Source: Planococcus citreus (GTDB taxonomy: Bacteria; Bacillota; Bacilli; Bacillales_A; Planococcaceae). From it: 64,000 nucleotides of DNA. The notes beneath the pieces were generated by a model, which saw nothing but the letters and a program-made list of their open reading frames with translations, was not told the DNA's origin and searched no databases. The stretch spans positions 340,649 through 404,648 of the forward strand of contig NZ_RCCP01000003.1 of assembly GCF_003664125.1 (NCBI RefSeq), written 5' to 3'. This document shows, piece after piece, positions 16,733 to 24,760 of this stretch (the first letter of the stretch is position 1; every line of letters begins with the position of its first letter). Position numbers and translations under genes: made by a program.

Positions 16733-17614
16733 TCATACTTTCGGGAGCTGGTTGACAAGTGTGATGAATTCGCGGGATACGTAAGGCACATAGCGGTTCT
16801 TGGCCATGATGATGCCGAGCCGCCATGGGAAGGTCTGTGTCAGGGAGACGGTTTTGAACGGGCCGTCCAAGACGCGGTCGCAAATCAGTTTCGGCATCAA
16901 AGTGACGCCGAGGTTTTTCTCGACCATGCCCACGATGAAATCCCATTGTGAGCTTTCGTAGGCGATTTTCGGTTCGAATCCTTCGCTCCGACAAAATTCC
17001 ACAGTCCGCCCATTAAGCGTGAATTCCTTGCTGAGAAGCAGGAACGGGTCGTCTCGGAAATCGATCAAATCACGTGTTTCCTGGTTCGCGAGTGGATGGT
17101 CTTCATGGACGAGCAGTTTAATTTCCTGATCGACAAAAGGAACGACATCGAAACGTTCGGCATCGACAGGGAGCATGACGAACCCGAGATCCACTTCGCC
17201 GTCGGCCACTTTTTCCTCTACTTTCTTGGCGCCGTCTTCAATCAGAATGACGGTCACATCGGGATAGCGGGATTGGAACGCTGCAATGATGGTCGGGAAA
17301 AACAAGGTGCTGATGACCGGCGGCAAGCCGATTTTAATCTTGCCTTTATTTAAGTTCATGATGTCATAGAGCGAAGAGGACAGGTCATCGAGGCTATTGA
17401 CGATTTTCTGTGCCTGTACGAAGACGACTTCTCCGGCGTCGGTCAAGCGTACTTTCCTGGAAGAGCGGTCGAATAAAGACACATCCATTTCCAGTTCAAG
17501 GTTTTTAACCATCTTGCTGAGTGTTGGCTGTGTCACGTGGAGGGCTTGCGCAGCTTTTGTGAAACTTTGGTGTTTGGCTACTTCGATGAAATAGCTGAGT
17601 TGTCGAATGTCCAT
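16733..17614 (-). CDS. LysR-type transcriptional regulator (CidR/YwbI-like)
   Basis: 293-residue LysR regulator: winged HTH at residues 1-60 (MDIRQLSYFIEVAKHQSFT, then LHVTQPTLSKMVKNLE), linker helix, and an effector-binding domain from about residue 90 (KIKIGLPPVISTLFFP). The sequence recalls Bacillus YwbI/CidR. It is divergent from a GntP permease and 3-hydroxybutyrate dehydrogenase, separated by 198 bp, which is the classic arrangement for a LysR activator of a catabolic operon; the co-inducer might be the permease substrate. AAGGAG precedes the ATG. Confidence 0.87.
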   Translation of the reverse strand: MDIRQLSYFIEVAKHQSFTKAAQALHVTQPTLSKMVKNLELEMDVSLFDRSSRKVRLTDAGEVVFVQAQKIVNSLDDLSSSLYDIMNLNKGKIKIGLPPVISTLFFPTIIAAFQSRYPDVTVILIEDGAKKVEEKVADGEVDLGFVMLPVDAERFDVVPFVDQEIKLLVHEDHPLANQETRDLIDFRDDPFLLLSKEFTLNGRTVEFCRSEGFEPKIAYESSQWDFIVGMVEKNLGVTLMPKLICDRVLDGPFKTVSLTQTFPWRLGIIMAKNRYVPYVSREFITLVNQLPKV

Positions 17615-17754
17615 CTGAATGCTCCTTATCTATAACTAAAATCTATGGAAGCTATTATAATTATTCATTTTACCTATCAATTTCTTCGTTGTATAGTATT
17701 AAAAGGTTTCGGGACTAAATATTTAGACAATTCATCTATGCTTTTCGAAAAGAA

Positions 17755-17769
17755 AAGTAAGCGTTTCCA
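17755..17769 (+). promoter_or_regulatory. Candidate cre (CcpA) site before GntP permease
   Basis: AAGTAAGCGTTTCCA matches the cre consensus WTGNAANCGNWNNCW at all but one fixed position. It lies 44 bp before the permease ATG, so glucose repression is expected if it is used. Confidence 0.5.
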
Positions 17770-17812
17770 ATTTGTTCGAAAAACCGTAACACATTCAAAA
17801 GGGGGATTTATC

Positions 17813-19132
17813 ATGTTAAGTATGATCGGAATGGTTGGAGGACTTATTCTATTGATCGTGTTGACGATGAGAGGCGTCAATTTGTTGATTGCCGGCCCAT
17901 TGTCGGCATTGTTCGTCGCAGTACTCAGCGGCTTGCCACTGTTTCCGCAATTAGTGGGCGAGGGAGAGGCCAATTTACTATCGAATTATATGGGCGGCTT
18001 CTCCGGCTTCATCACCTCGTGGTTCCCGATGTTCTTGCTCGGGGCCATATTCGGTAAAGTCATGGAAGATACAGGGGCTGCAGACAGCGTCTCTAAATGG
18101 CTGGTCGGGAAATTCGGCTTGTCAAAAGCAGTACTGGCGATTGTCATTGCCTGTGCGGTTCTGACATACGGCGGCGTTAGCTTGTTCGTCGTTGCGTTCT
18201 CGGTGTATCCGATGGCACTCAGCTTGTTCAAGCAAGCGGACCTGCCTCGCCGCTTCATCCCGGCAGCGCTTGCGCTCGGGTCTGTTACGTTCACGATGAC
18301 TTCTGCAGGGTCACCAGAGATCCAAAACTGGATCCCGATTGAGTATTTGAACACCAGCCCATACGCTGGCTGGGAAGTCAGCATCATCGTCGCTGTCTTC
18401 ATGGCGGTATTCGGCTATTGGTGGTTGAAGCGCATGATCAACAAAGCCGTGAAAAAAGGCGAGCGTTTTGAAGCACGTGAATCAGATCCGCAAATGGCCG
18501 ATCGCGCATTACCGCATCCGGTTACAGGCCTGATTCCGCTGCTGGTCGTTTTGGCTGTGTCGTTCATCTTCCACGACTCACTGGGCACGTCAGCCTTGAT
18601 TTTGGCATTGCTCGGCGGTGTTATCACCACGTACTTATTGAATATGAAATATTTCACGAACCTCGGCAAAGCATTGACGGATGGAACGATCGGTGCATTG
18701 ATCGCTATCGGCAATACGGCAGCGGTTGTCGGCTTCGGCGGCGTTGCAAAAGCAGTGCCGGCTTTCCAAGTAGCAGTCGATGCCATGACAAGCATTCCAG
18801 GAAGCCCGTTAATCGGTGGCGCCGTGGCAGTCAGTGTCATTGCTGGCCTTACAGGGTCTGCATCCGGTGGCCAGGTCATCGCCTTGCCATTGATTGCCCC
18901 TCATTACATCGATATGGGCGTCAACACAGAAGCACTTCACCGGACCATCGCGATTTCTTCCGGTGCGCTCGATTCATTGCCCCATAACGGTTATGTCGTT
19001 ACGACGATTCAAGGGATTTGCGGCGAGACCCATAAAGCCGCTTACGGCGCAATGGGTGCTGTTACAGTAATTGTGCCGTTGATCGGCTTGGCGATTGCGA
19101 TTGTGCTGTTCAGTTTAGGACTAGGAATTTAA
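17813..19132 (+). CDS. GntP family permease, probable 3-hydroxybutyrate/organic acid importer
   Basis: About 439 residues with 11-13 membrane segments. GntP-family permeases import gluconate or other small hydroxy acids with protons. Conserved features include the loop FTMTSAGSPEIQNWIPIEYL in the middle and SGASGG-like GLTGSASGGQVIALPL plus GALDSLPHNGYVVT toward the C-terminus. The last is typical of the YxjC branch, which sits with ketone-body genes in Bacillus. ATG 17813 follows GGGGGATT; the longer frame is untranslated leader. The 24-bp gap to a 3-hydroxybutyrate dehydrogenase makes D-3-hydroxybutyrate the likely substrate. Confidence 0.85.
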   Translation: MLSMIGMVGGLILLIVLTMRGVNLLIAGPLSALFVAVLSGLPLFPQLVGEGEANLLSNYMGGFSGFITSWFPMFLLGAIFGKVMEDTGAADSVSKWLVGKFGLSKAVLAIVIACAVLTYGGVSLFVVAFSVYPMALSLFKQADLPRRFIPAALALGSVTFTMTSAGSPEIQNWIPIEYLNTSPYAGWEVSIIVAVFMAVFGYWWLKRMINKAVKKGERFEARESDPQMADRALPHPVTGLIPLLVVLAVSFIFHDSLGTSALILALLGGVITTYLLNMKYFTNLGKALTDGTIGALIAIGNTAAVVGFGGVAKAVPAFQVAVDAMTSIPGSPLIGGAVAVSVIAGLTGSASGGQVIALPLIAPHYIDMGVNTEALHRTIAISSGALDSLPHNGYVVTTIQGICGETHKAAYGAMGAVTVIVPLIGLAIAIVLFSLGLGI

Positions 19133-19156
19133 TTTTTCATCCGGAGGGATTCCATT

Positions 19157-19933
19157 ATGGTAGATAAGAAAGTTGTATTGATCACCGGCGCCGCGAGCGG
19201 CATCGGCTATGAAATTAGCGTGGATTTTGCCAAAGAAGGCGCAAAGATCGTGTTGACCGATATCAACGAAGAAGCAGTGCAACAAGCTGCGGATGAGTTG
19301 AAGGGGCAGGGCTTTGATTGCATCGGCATCAAATGTGATGTCACCAGTGAAGATGAAATTAAGGCAGCCATCGATCAAACAGTGGAAACATTCGGTTCTT
19401 TGGATGTATTGATCAATAATGCGGGGATGCAGCACGTCTCGCCGATCGAAGAATTTCCGACCGAGAAATACGAATTGCTGATCAAGATCATGCTGGTCGC
19501 GCCGTTTATCGCGACCAAGCATGCCTTCCCGATCATGAAGAAACAAGGCTTCGGACGCATCATCAATATGGCGTCGATCAATGGCCTCGTCGGCTTCGCC
19601 GGAAAAGCGGCTTATAATAGCGCCAAGCACGGCGTCATCGGCTTGACGAAAGTCGCGGCGCTAGAAGGCGCAGCGCATGGCATCACGGTCAATGCGATGT
19701 GCCCGGGTTACGTCGACACGCCGCTCGTGCGCAATCAGCTGGGCGATTTGGCGAAGACGCGCAATGTCTCGCTGGAAAAAGTGTTAGAAGAAGTCATCTA
19801 CCCATTGGTTCCGCAGAAACGCTTGTTGTCGGTGCAGGAAATCTCCGATTACACGATGTTTCTCGCGAGCGATAAAGCCCGCGGCATCACCGGGCAGGCA
19901 GCGGTCCTTGACGGCGGCTATACAGCACAATAA
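19157..19933 (+). CDS. 3-hydroxybutyrate dehydrogenase (SDR)
   Basis: Short-chain dehydrogenase of 258 residues, predicted to oxidise D-3-hydroxybutyrate to acetoacetate with NAD+. Cofactor motif TGAASGIG at residues 10-17, NNAG near residue 89 followed by MQHVSPIEEFPTEKY, which is typical of the BdhA branch, and the catalytic Ser...YNSAK set (Tyr about 154, Lys about 158). CGGAGGGA lies before the ATG. Second gene of the permease operon. No CoA transferase for acetoacetate is in the window, so the pathway must be finished by genes elsewhere. Confidence 0.88.
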   Translation: MVDKKVVLITGAASGIGYEISVDFAKEGAKIVLTDINEEAVQQAADELKGQGFDCIGIKCDVTSEDEIKAAIDQTVETFGSLDVLINNAGMQHVSPIEEFPTEKYELLIKIMLVAPFIATKHAFPIMKKQGFGRIINMASINGLVGFAGKAAYNSAKHGVIGLTKVAALEGAAHGITVNAMCPGYVDTPLVRNQLGDLAKTRNVSLEKVLEEVIYPLVPQKRLLSVQEISDYTMFLASDKARGITGQAAVLDGGYTAQ

Positions 19934-19964
19934 AAGCACGGCGCATTTTTGCGCCGTGCTTTCT
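19933..19964. terminator. Terminator after 3-hydroxybutyrate dehydrogenase
   Basis: AAAGCACGGCGCA stem, TTTT loop, perfect complement; sits between convergent genes. Confidence 0.87.
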
Positions 19965-19992
19965 TATTTTTATATAGGCTTTTAAATGAAAC

Positions 19993-20769
19993 TCAATCGT
20001 CGAGAAAGTTTTCAGCGATGCCGAGGAACAGGCGGGGCTGTTCGACGTTCGGCGCATGGCCCGAACGCTTGAATTCCATAAAACTTGCTTGCGGAATGAG
20101 CTGGGCGGTCTCGCGTCCTCTATCAGGCGGGTTCAATTCGTCATAGCGCCCGCTGATGACTAAGGTTTCTGCGGTGATGCCAGTAATTTCGGGACGCAAA
20201 TCGAAACGTTCTAGGGCGTTCGACGCGATGCCTTGCTGCTCCAAGGTCAGTTGGGGGCTGTCCTGGGCCGTTTTTTCCTGCCATTTCTTGACCGCCGTCA
20301 AACGGTGGAACATATAGGCTTGTGCTTGATCCAGCTTGTCGTGGATAGATAAGCCGTTGAAATCTTCTGCATGGCGTTCGAACAATTCGGCCATGGAAGA
20401 TTGCTCGCCGTAGGATTTGGTGGCGACCAATAATAATTTGCGCACACGTTCCGGACGTCTCGCCGCTAATCCTTGTGCGATATAACTGCCCATGGATACT
20501 CCGATGACATCGACTGATTCCAGCCCCAGATGGTCCAGTAAAGCGGCGGCATCTTCAATATGGTTGTCGAGTGTATAGGAATCGGGTTTTGCCGAGTGGC
20601 CATGGCCTCTCGAATCCAATGCGATGATGCGGCGCTTCGTGCGGAAAAAGCCGATCTCGCGGTAAAACATGGCGGAGCTGCTGGTCAATCCATGAAACAG
20701 GAGAAGCGGCTGGCCGCTTCCAATATCTTCGTAATATAGGCTAATATCGTTTTGGGTGAATATAGGCAT
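19993..20769 (-). CDS. Alpha/beta hydrolase
   Basis: 258-residue alpha/beta-fold hydrolase. Oxyanion region LLLFHGLTSSS near residue 25, nucleophile elbow GVSMGS (Ser about 95), acid in SGRYDELNPP and His in SGHAPNVEQP. It resembles the esterase/3-oxoadipate enol-lactonase-like group, but the substrate cannot be told. ATG 20769 follows AGAGGAAG; the upstream 17 codons are unlikely to be translated. The TVP38 gene lies upstream on the same strand behind a weak hairpin. Confidence 0.82.
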   Translation of the reverse strand: MPIFTQNDISLYYEDIGSGQPLLLFHGLTSSSAMFYREIGFFRTKRRIIALDSRGHGHSAKPDSYTLDNHIEDAAALLDHLGLESVDVIGVSMGSYIAQGLAARRPERVRKLLLVATKSYGEQSSMAELFERHAEDFNGLSIHDKLDQAQAYMFHRLTAVKKWQEKTAQDSPQLTLEQQGIASNALERFDLRPEITGITAETLVISGRYDELNPPDRGRETAQLIPQASFMEFKRSGHAPNVEQPRLFLGIAENFLDD

Positions 20770-20818
20770 TGTTTTCTTCCTCTCATCTCTATGTACTGTA
20801 TTACTATACCTCAATAAC

Positions 20819-20850
20819 ACAAGCGCAAACGGAAGCCCGTCTGCGCTTGT
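20819..20850 (-). terminator. Possible terminator after TVP38 gene
   Basis: Stem AAGCGCA(G/A)ACGG on the minus strand with a four-base loop, followed by a weak U tract (GTGTTATT). Confidence 0.5.
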
Positions 20851-21413
20851 CAGGTTTTATCCAATTTATGCTTGCGGCTTTGCCATTTATCGATAAAGCT
20901 GAAAATGGCAGCGAGCAATAGGAACATGCTGAGTGTCGTGTACCAGGGGAATTCCGAAATGGCTCTGCCGAAAGCGGTATACAGGATAGCTGGGGCGATC
21001 AAACCGAGTGCGGAGTAATACATATATTCTCGGCGCGTATTAGTCATCTCCATCAAATAAAATGACAGCAGGTGAAAATGCACAAAGGGCATGACCCGCA
21101 GAATCATCACTTGGGAAACGGTTAGGTTGCGGTCAGGAAACCATTTGTCTTTCAAGGCGGCGAGTTTGGAGCGGAAGCGAGGAAATTTATTGATCATCAT
21201 ATATGAAATATAGCTCATCAGTGTCAATCCGATAAAAGACAGGATAGCCCCTTGGAAAAAACCGAAAAGAAACCCGCCTGCGATGCATACGGCTATGACC
21301 GGCAAGAACAATAGTGGCCGGATCAAATGAAGCATTATGAACAAAAGTGGCGCCCAAAGTCCCGCATGCCCGATGAAGTTTTCTATCGCTTGCTCGAACT
21401 CAGCCAAATCCAC
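20850..21413 (-). CDS. TVP38/TMEM64 (DedA-like) membrane protein
   Basis: 187-residue membrane protein with about five hydrophobic segments and the family's central region (FLPVIAVCIAGGFLFGFFQGAILSFIG near residues 36-62, then a conserved re-entrant loop around VMILRVMPFVHFHLLSF). Proteins of this family are proposed lipid scramblases or small-molecule transporters; some bacterial members are linked to selenite or sulfur handling. It starts with GTG after GGGGAG. It is divergent from ykvI across a CsoR/CstR-type operator. Confidence 0.8.
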   Translation of the reverse strand: MDLAEFEQAIENFIGHAGLWAPLLFIMLHLIRPLLFLPVIAVCIAGGFLFGFFQGAILSFIGLTLMSYISYMMINKFPRFRSKLAALKDKWFPDRNLTVSQVMILRVMPFVHFHLLSFYLMEMTNTRREYMYYSALGLIAPAILYTAFGRAISEFPWYTTLSMFLLLAAIFSFIDKWQSRKHKLDKT

Positions 21414-21491
21414 TGTTCTCCCCGCCTTTCAGCTTCTGTTACTAATAAGGAAGAATAAGCGAAAAGGTACTGAAAAGCAAGGATTTGTTTG

Positions 21492-21513
21492 ATACCCCCT
21501 AAGTTAGGGGTAT
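21492..21513. promoter_or_regulatory. CsoR/CstR-type operator between TVP38 and ykvI genes
   Basis: ATACCCC(C)TAA, G, TTAGGGGTAT: near-perfect palindrome with C and G tracts flanked by AT, the pattern bound by the CsoR/CstR (DUF156) copper- or persulfide-sensing repressors. It lies 74 bp before the ykvI ATG and 79 bp from the TVP38 GTG, where it could overlap the ykvI promoter. No such regulator is encoded in the window. Confidence 0.5.
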
Positions 21514-21586
21514 GAGAAATTATCTACATAAAAACATTTTTTCGACCATCCAGATCAACCACCACCAAGAAAAGGGAGAGGATTTT

Positions 21587-22669
21587 ATGAAAAGAAGCTT
21601 AAAAATAGCCAGTGCCTTCATCGGAATAGTTGTTGGCGCTGGCTTTGCGTCCGGACAAGAGATTTTGCAATATTTTACCAGTTTTGGCTATTGGGGTGCA
21701 GGCGGCGTCTTGGTCGCTACTGCATTATTCGGGTATATCGGGATGATCTTGACGCGTCTTGGAAGCCGCATGCAAACTACTTCACATGAAGATGTCGTCT
21801 ACCGTATCAGCGGGAAATGGCTAGGGAAAGTGATCGACTATACATTGATTTTGACCTTATTCGGTATTTTAGTCGTTATGATTGCGGGAGCTGGATCGAT
21901 CTTTTCCCAACAATTTGATCTGGCGCCGGCATTTGGGCGCAGCATCATGATTGTCTTGGTCATCGTGACCATCATGATGAATGTCAAAAAAGTTATCACT
22001 GTCATTTCCAGCATTACGCCATTTTTGATTTTAATGGTAGTGGGCATCGCTATTTACAGTGTCATCACGATGGACAGCAGTTTCAGCGCACTCGACCCGG
22101 TTGCGAAAGAACAGCTGTCCGCTACACCGAACTGGCTATTGTCGGCAATCAATTACGTGTCACTCGCCATCGCGCTTGGGGCCTCGATGTCGCTCGTGAT
22201 GGGCGGTGCCGAACAAGATGAGAAAGTGGCGGCACGCGGCGGTTTGATCGGCGGGCTCGGTTTCGGCGTGTTGATCCTGCTCAGCTATGTGGCGATATTC
22301 GCGAAAGTGGATGTTGTCGGGGGAGCGGATTTGCCAATGCTCGCTATCGGGGATGATATCTCCCCAATTCTCGGAATCATCATGGCTGTTGTTATTTTTG
22401 CGATGATTTACAATACGGCTGTCAGCATGCTGCTGTCGTTCTCTGCACGGTTCACGGAAATCGGCACGAAGAAATTCCGCATTTTCGTTATCATTGCGGG
22501 ATTGATCGCCTTTGCACTCAGCTTCGTCGGCTTTACAGCTTTGGTCAATTATCTGTACCCGGCAGTCGGCTATCTCGGTTTGCTGTTGATCGGGGCCTTG
22601 ATTTTGGCGGATATCCGCAAAGTCGGCAAAAACGACAAAGCCCAGCGCGAAAAGAAAGCAACAAACTAA
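21587..22669 (+). CDS. ykvI: YkvI family membrane protein
   Basis: 360-residue protein with about 10 membrane helices, recognised as YkvI, a family related to LeuT-fold amino-acid transporters. The first helix has the unwound pattern AFIGIVVGAGFASGQEILQYF (Gly-rich break near residues 14-23) expected for substrate and Na+ binding. The charged tail (NDKAQREKKATN) is cytoplasmic. ATG 21587 follows AAAGGGAGAGG. Its true substrate is not known. The final codons and the terminator are duplicated 272 bp downstream (see repeat). Confidence 0.82.
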   Translation: MKRSLKIASAFIGIVVGAGFASGQEILQYFTSFGYWGAGGVLVATALFGYIGMILTRLGSRMQTTSHEDVVYRISGKWLGKVIDYTLILTLFGILVVMIAGAGSIFSQQFDLAPAFGRSIMIVLVIVTIMMNVKKVITVISSITPFLILMVVGIAIYSVITMDSSFSALDPVAKEQLSATPNWLLSAINYVSLAIALGASMSLVMGGAEQDEKVAARGGLIGGLGFGVLILLSYVAIFAKVDVVGGADLPMLAIGDDISPILGIIMAVVIFAMIYNTAVSMLLSFSARFTEIGTKKFRIFVIIAGLIAFALSFVGFTALVNYLYPAVGYLGLLLIGALILADIRKVGKNDKAQREKKATN

Positions 22670-22973
22670 GAAAAGGCCTTCTGCCACGCAGAAGGCCTTT
22701 TCAGAGTGTTGAAGAAGTCTATAATCCGTTATGAATGAAAAAGGAAATCACTATTTCTACAACCAAAAATCAATATTCTATCTGAGTATGTGGAGAAGCG
22801 TTTGCTCGACTCCAGTGGATCAGCGAGACGACCGAGACCCCGCAAGCAGCGAAGCGGATGAGGAGGCTTGGGCGCGAGCCCACGGAAAGCGAGCAATAAG
22901 CTTCGGAAAATACGATTATTACGAGTTTCTTGTCAAACTAAGAAAAGGCCTTCTGCCACGCAGAAGGCCTTTT
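22662..22973 (+). repeat. 40-bp direct repeat flanking a 232-bp GC-rich element
   Basis: An exact 40-bp sequence covering the last codons, stop and terminator of ykvI (22662-22701) recurs at 22934-22973. Between the copies lie 232 bp with AT-rich ends and a GC-rich, Arg-codon-like, strongly structured core (about 22790-22910; GAGACGACCGAGACC..., ...CCCACGGAAAGCGAGC). The element edges form an imperfect inverted repeat (AAGAAGTCTATAATCCG on the left against AAGAAACTCGTAATAATCG read from the right). The core looks like the GC-rich dispersed repeats seen in intergenic regions of bacilli. It is probably a non-autonomous mobile or REP-like sequence. The 88-codon frame over it is not considered a gene. 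Confidence 0.6.
22671..22702 (+). terminator. Terminator of ykvI (first copy)
   Basis: AAAAGGCCTTCTGC / GCAGAAGGCCTTTT with CAC loop; part of the duplicated 40 bp. Confidence 0.88.
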
Positions 22974-22975
22974 TG
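22943..22975 (+). terminator. Second copy of the ykvI terminator
   Basis: Same hairpin as at 22671-22702, with a longer T run; stands 45 bp before panE and has no gene directly before it. Confidence 0.85.
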
Positions 22976-23019
22976 GTATAGTGAAGAAAGAAAGTAGACA
23001 TATATAGAGGAGGAATGGG

Positions 23020-23976
23020 ATGAAGATTTTAATTGCCGGGGCCGGCGCGATGGCGTGTTTAGCTGGAGGCAAACTGAAGGCAAGCGGGGAAGAAGTGCGC
23101 TTATACAACCGCTTGAATCAACACGTGGAAGCCATCAATAAGCAAGGCTTGCGCATCGTCGAAAAAGATAATTCGGTTACGCAAATCGAGCTGGAGATTG
23201 TACAGGAGTTGAAAGCCGATGAGCAAGTGGATATCCTGCTCGTCCTGTTGAAAGCCCAGGCCAATGAAGCGGTGCTCGGCAAACTGCGTGGGAAACTGGC
23301 TGAGGAGACGGTGATCGTCACGATGCAAAATGGCATCGGGAACGCCGAAACGATCCAACAATTGTTTCCGATGAATACGGTCGTCTCCGGGACACTTGGC
23401 CATGGCGCGAGCGTTGAACACGATGGCACAATTCTGCATAGGGGCTGGGGCATAAACTATTTGGGCAATGTCGAAGAAGAAGCTGCCAGCGGGAAACTCA
23501 AAGCTTTTGCCGAAAAATTGAGTACAGCGGGCATGAAAACGGAAGTGTCAGCAGACGTCAACGCCGTCATTTGGAATAAATTGTTCGTCAATGCCGCTTT
23601 CAACTCCGTAACCGCCCTCACCCGCCTGAAGAACGGCGACATCCTCAATACACAGGAAGGGGAGGGCTTGCTGCGTGCGGTCACGGCAGAAGCGGTGCTT
23701 GTCGCCCGTGCGGAAGGGGTGGATGCAGACGCAGAAGCGGTCGCAGAGGAATGCCTGAGAATGGGCCGGCAGGATATCGGCGGCAATAAATCATCGATGC
23801 TCATGGACATCTTGAAGAAACGCCAGACCGAAATCGAAGTCATCAATGGCGGCATTGTGAAGCTGGGGAAAAAACACGGAATCGAAACGCCCGTCAATGC
23901 CAGCCTGGCTGGGTTGATCCGCATCATCGAACAGAATTACAAGCTGCGCGTCGACGAACCGAGCGTACAAAAATAA
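23020..23976 (+). CDS. panE: 2-dehydropantoate 2-reductase (ketopantoate reductase)
   Basis: NADPH-dependent reduction of 2-dehydropantoate to pantoate in pantothenate/CoA synthesis. 318 residues. N-terminal Rossmann motif is GAGAMA instead of the usual GAGAMG, followed by Arg (YNR) for the NADPH phosphate; MQNGIGN near residue 106; the C-terminal helical domain has the catalytic Lys in WNKLFVNAAFNSVTAL (about Lys190) and a Ser/Asn-rich substrate region (GGNKSSMLMDI). Preceded by GAGGAGG. The family includes paralogues of other specificity, so the substrate is likely but not certain. Confidence 0.85.
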   Translation: MKILIAGAGAMACLAGGKLKASGEEVRLYNRLNQHVEAINKQGLRIVEKDNSVTQIELEIVQELKADEQVDILLVLLKAQANEAVLGKLRGKLAEETVIVTMQNGIGNAETIQQLFPMNTVVSGTLGHGASVEHDGTILHRGWGINYLGNVEEEAASGKLKAFAEKLSTAGMKTEVSADVNAVIWNKLFVNAAFNSVTALTRLKNGDILNTQEGEGLLRAVTAEAVLVARAEGVDADAEAVAEECLRMGRQDIGGNKSSMLMDILKKRQTEIEVINGGIVKLGKKHGIETPVNASLAGLIRIIEQNYKLRVDEPSVQK

Positions 23977-24005
23977 GCCAGTTGCCGGGTTTCCGGCAAC
24001 TGGCT
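23976..24005. terminator. Terminator hairpin between panE and bioY
   Basis: AGCCAGTTGCCGG with full complement, loop GTTT. The U tract is better on the minus strand (TATTTTT), so it may mostly serve bioY. Confidence 0.8.
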
Positions 24006-24012
24006 GTTCCTG

Positions 24013-24597
24013 TTAAGGCAAGTATTTCTTGATGATGGGCTGCATCCGGAAGCCGAACAGGCCGGCAAAGACAGCGAGCAGCACGTCTTTTGGAAGAGGT
24101 ACCGCCATCCAAGCCCATGCCATGCCGTAAGTAAAGCCTTCCGGCGCGGCAAACCATAATTTATAAGCGGCATACATCCAGTTGGTGCCGAACACGTAAT
24201 TGATCGCTGTCGCTACAAGAGCTCCGAAGATAAATCCTTTTTTGGAAGGCATCTTTTCTGCAATCCAACCTGCTGCAAAAGCGGTGAAGATATAAGATAG
24301 GATAAAGCCGAATGTCGGCGAGATCAATGTGTCCATGCCACCTGAAAACTTGGCGAAGACCGGGACGCCGGCAAGGCCGATTGCGGCATAGACGATCATC
24401 GCAGCAGCGCCGAGACGCTTGCCAAGCAGAATGCCGGCAAGAACTGCGAAGAAGGTCTGCAAGGTGATCGGCACGCCCCCGACGATCAGGAAAGAGGAAA
24501 TATTGGCGCCGATCGCCATGAGCGCTGCGAACATGGCGATGTGAACGAGTGTTAAGGTACGCGAATGATTGCTGGATCTGGTTATTGAAGTTGTCAT
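24013..24597 (-). CDS. bioY: Biotin transporter S component BioY
   Basis: Membrane-embedded biotin-binding subunit of an energy-coupling-factor (ECF) importer, 194 residues with six helices. The family pattern is seen in VGGVPITLQTFFAVLAGILLGKRLGA (residues about 40-65) and in the YAAIGLAGVPVFA... GG...TFGFILSY region. RBS GTGGAGG precedes the ATG. The ATPases and T component (EcfA, EcfT) are not here and are presumably shared. A palindromic operator overlaps its promoter. Confidence 0.93.
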   Translation of the reverse strand: MTTSITRSSNHSRTLTLVHIAMFAALMAIGANISSFLIVGGVPITLQTFFAVLAGILLGKRLGAAAMIVYAAIGLAGVPVFAKFSGGMDTLISPTFGFILSYIFTAFAAGWIAEKMPSKKGFIFGALVATAINYVFGTNWMYAAYKLWFAAPEGFTYGMAWAWMAVPLPKDVLLAVFAGLFGFRMQPIIKKYLP

Positions 24598-24629
24598 GAA
24601 AATCCTCCACTTCTTATGTACTAAAACCG

Positions 24630-24685
24630 AGTATAAAGAATGAGTTATTTTAAGTCAACTTATTTTTATAAAAGGTTTACTTAAA
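24630..24685 (-). promoter_or_regulatory. bioY promoter with BirA-type palindromic operator
   Basis: Minus strand: TTGACT, 17 bp, TATACT (24658-24630). Inverted arms GTTGACTTAAA and TTTAAGTAAAC (24649-24659 and 24675-24685, one mismatch in 11, 15-bp spacer) overlap the -35. Spacing and half-site shape (GTTnAC...) fit the biotin repressor BirA, which controls bioY in related bacteria. Confidence 0.6.
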
Positions 24686-24760
24686 AAGTTCTGTGTTTCT
24701 TTTCCAATTTTCCGTATGATAAAAAGAAATGAATGAATCTTCAGGAAAGCAGGCGAGACT

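Noticed and set aside
19121..19630. 169-codon minus-strand frame over 3-hydroxybutyrate dehydrogenase
   Set aside because: Reverse shadow of a clear SDR gene with no ribosome site.
22731..22997. 88-codon open frame rich in Arg and Asp over the GC-rich repeat
   Set aside because: It spans the repeat core and the duplicated terminator, has no good ribosome site and resembles no protein; the reading frame is a by-product of a structured GC-rich element.
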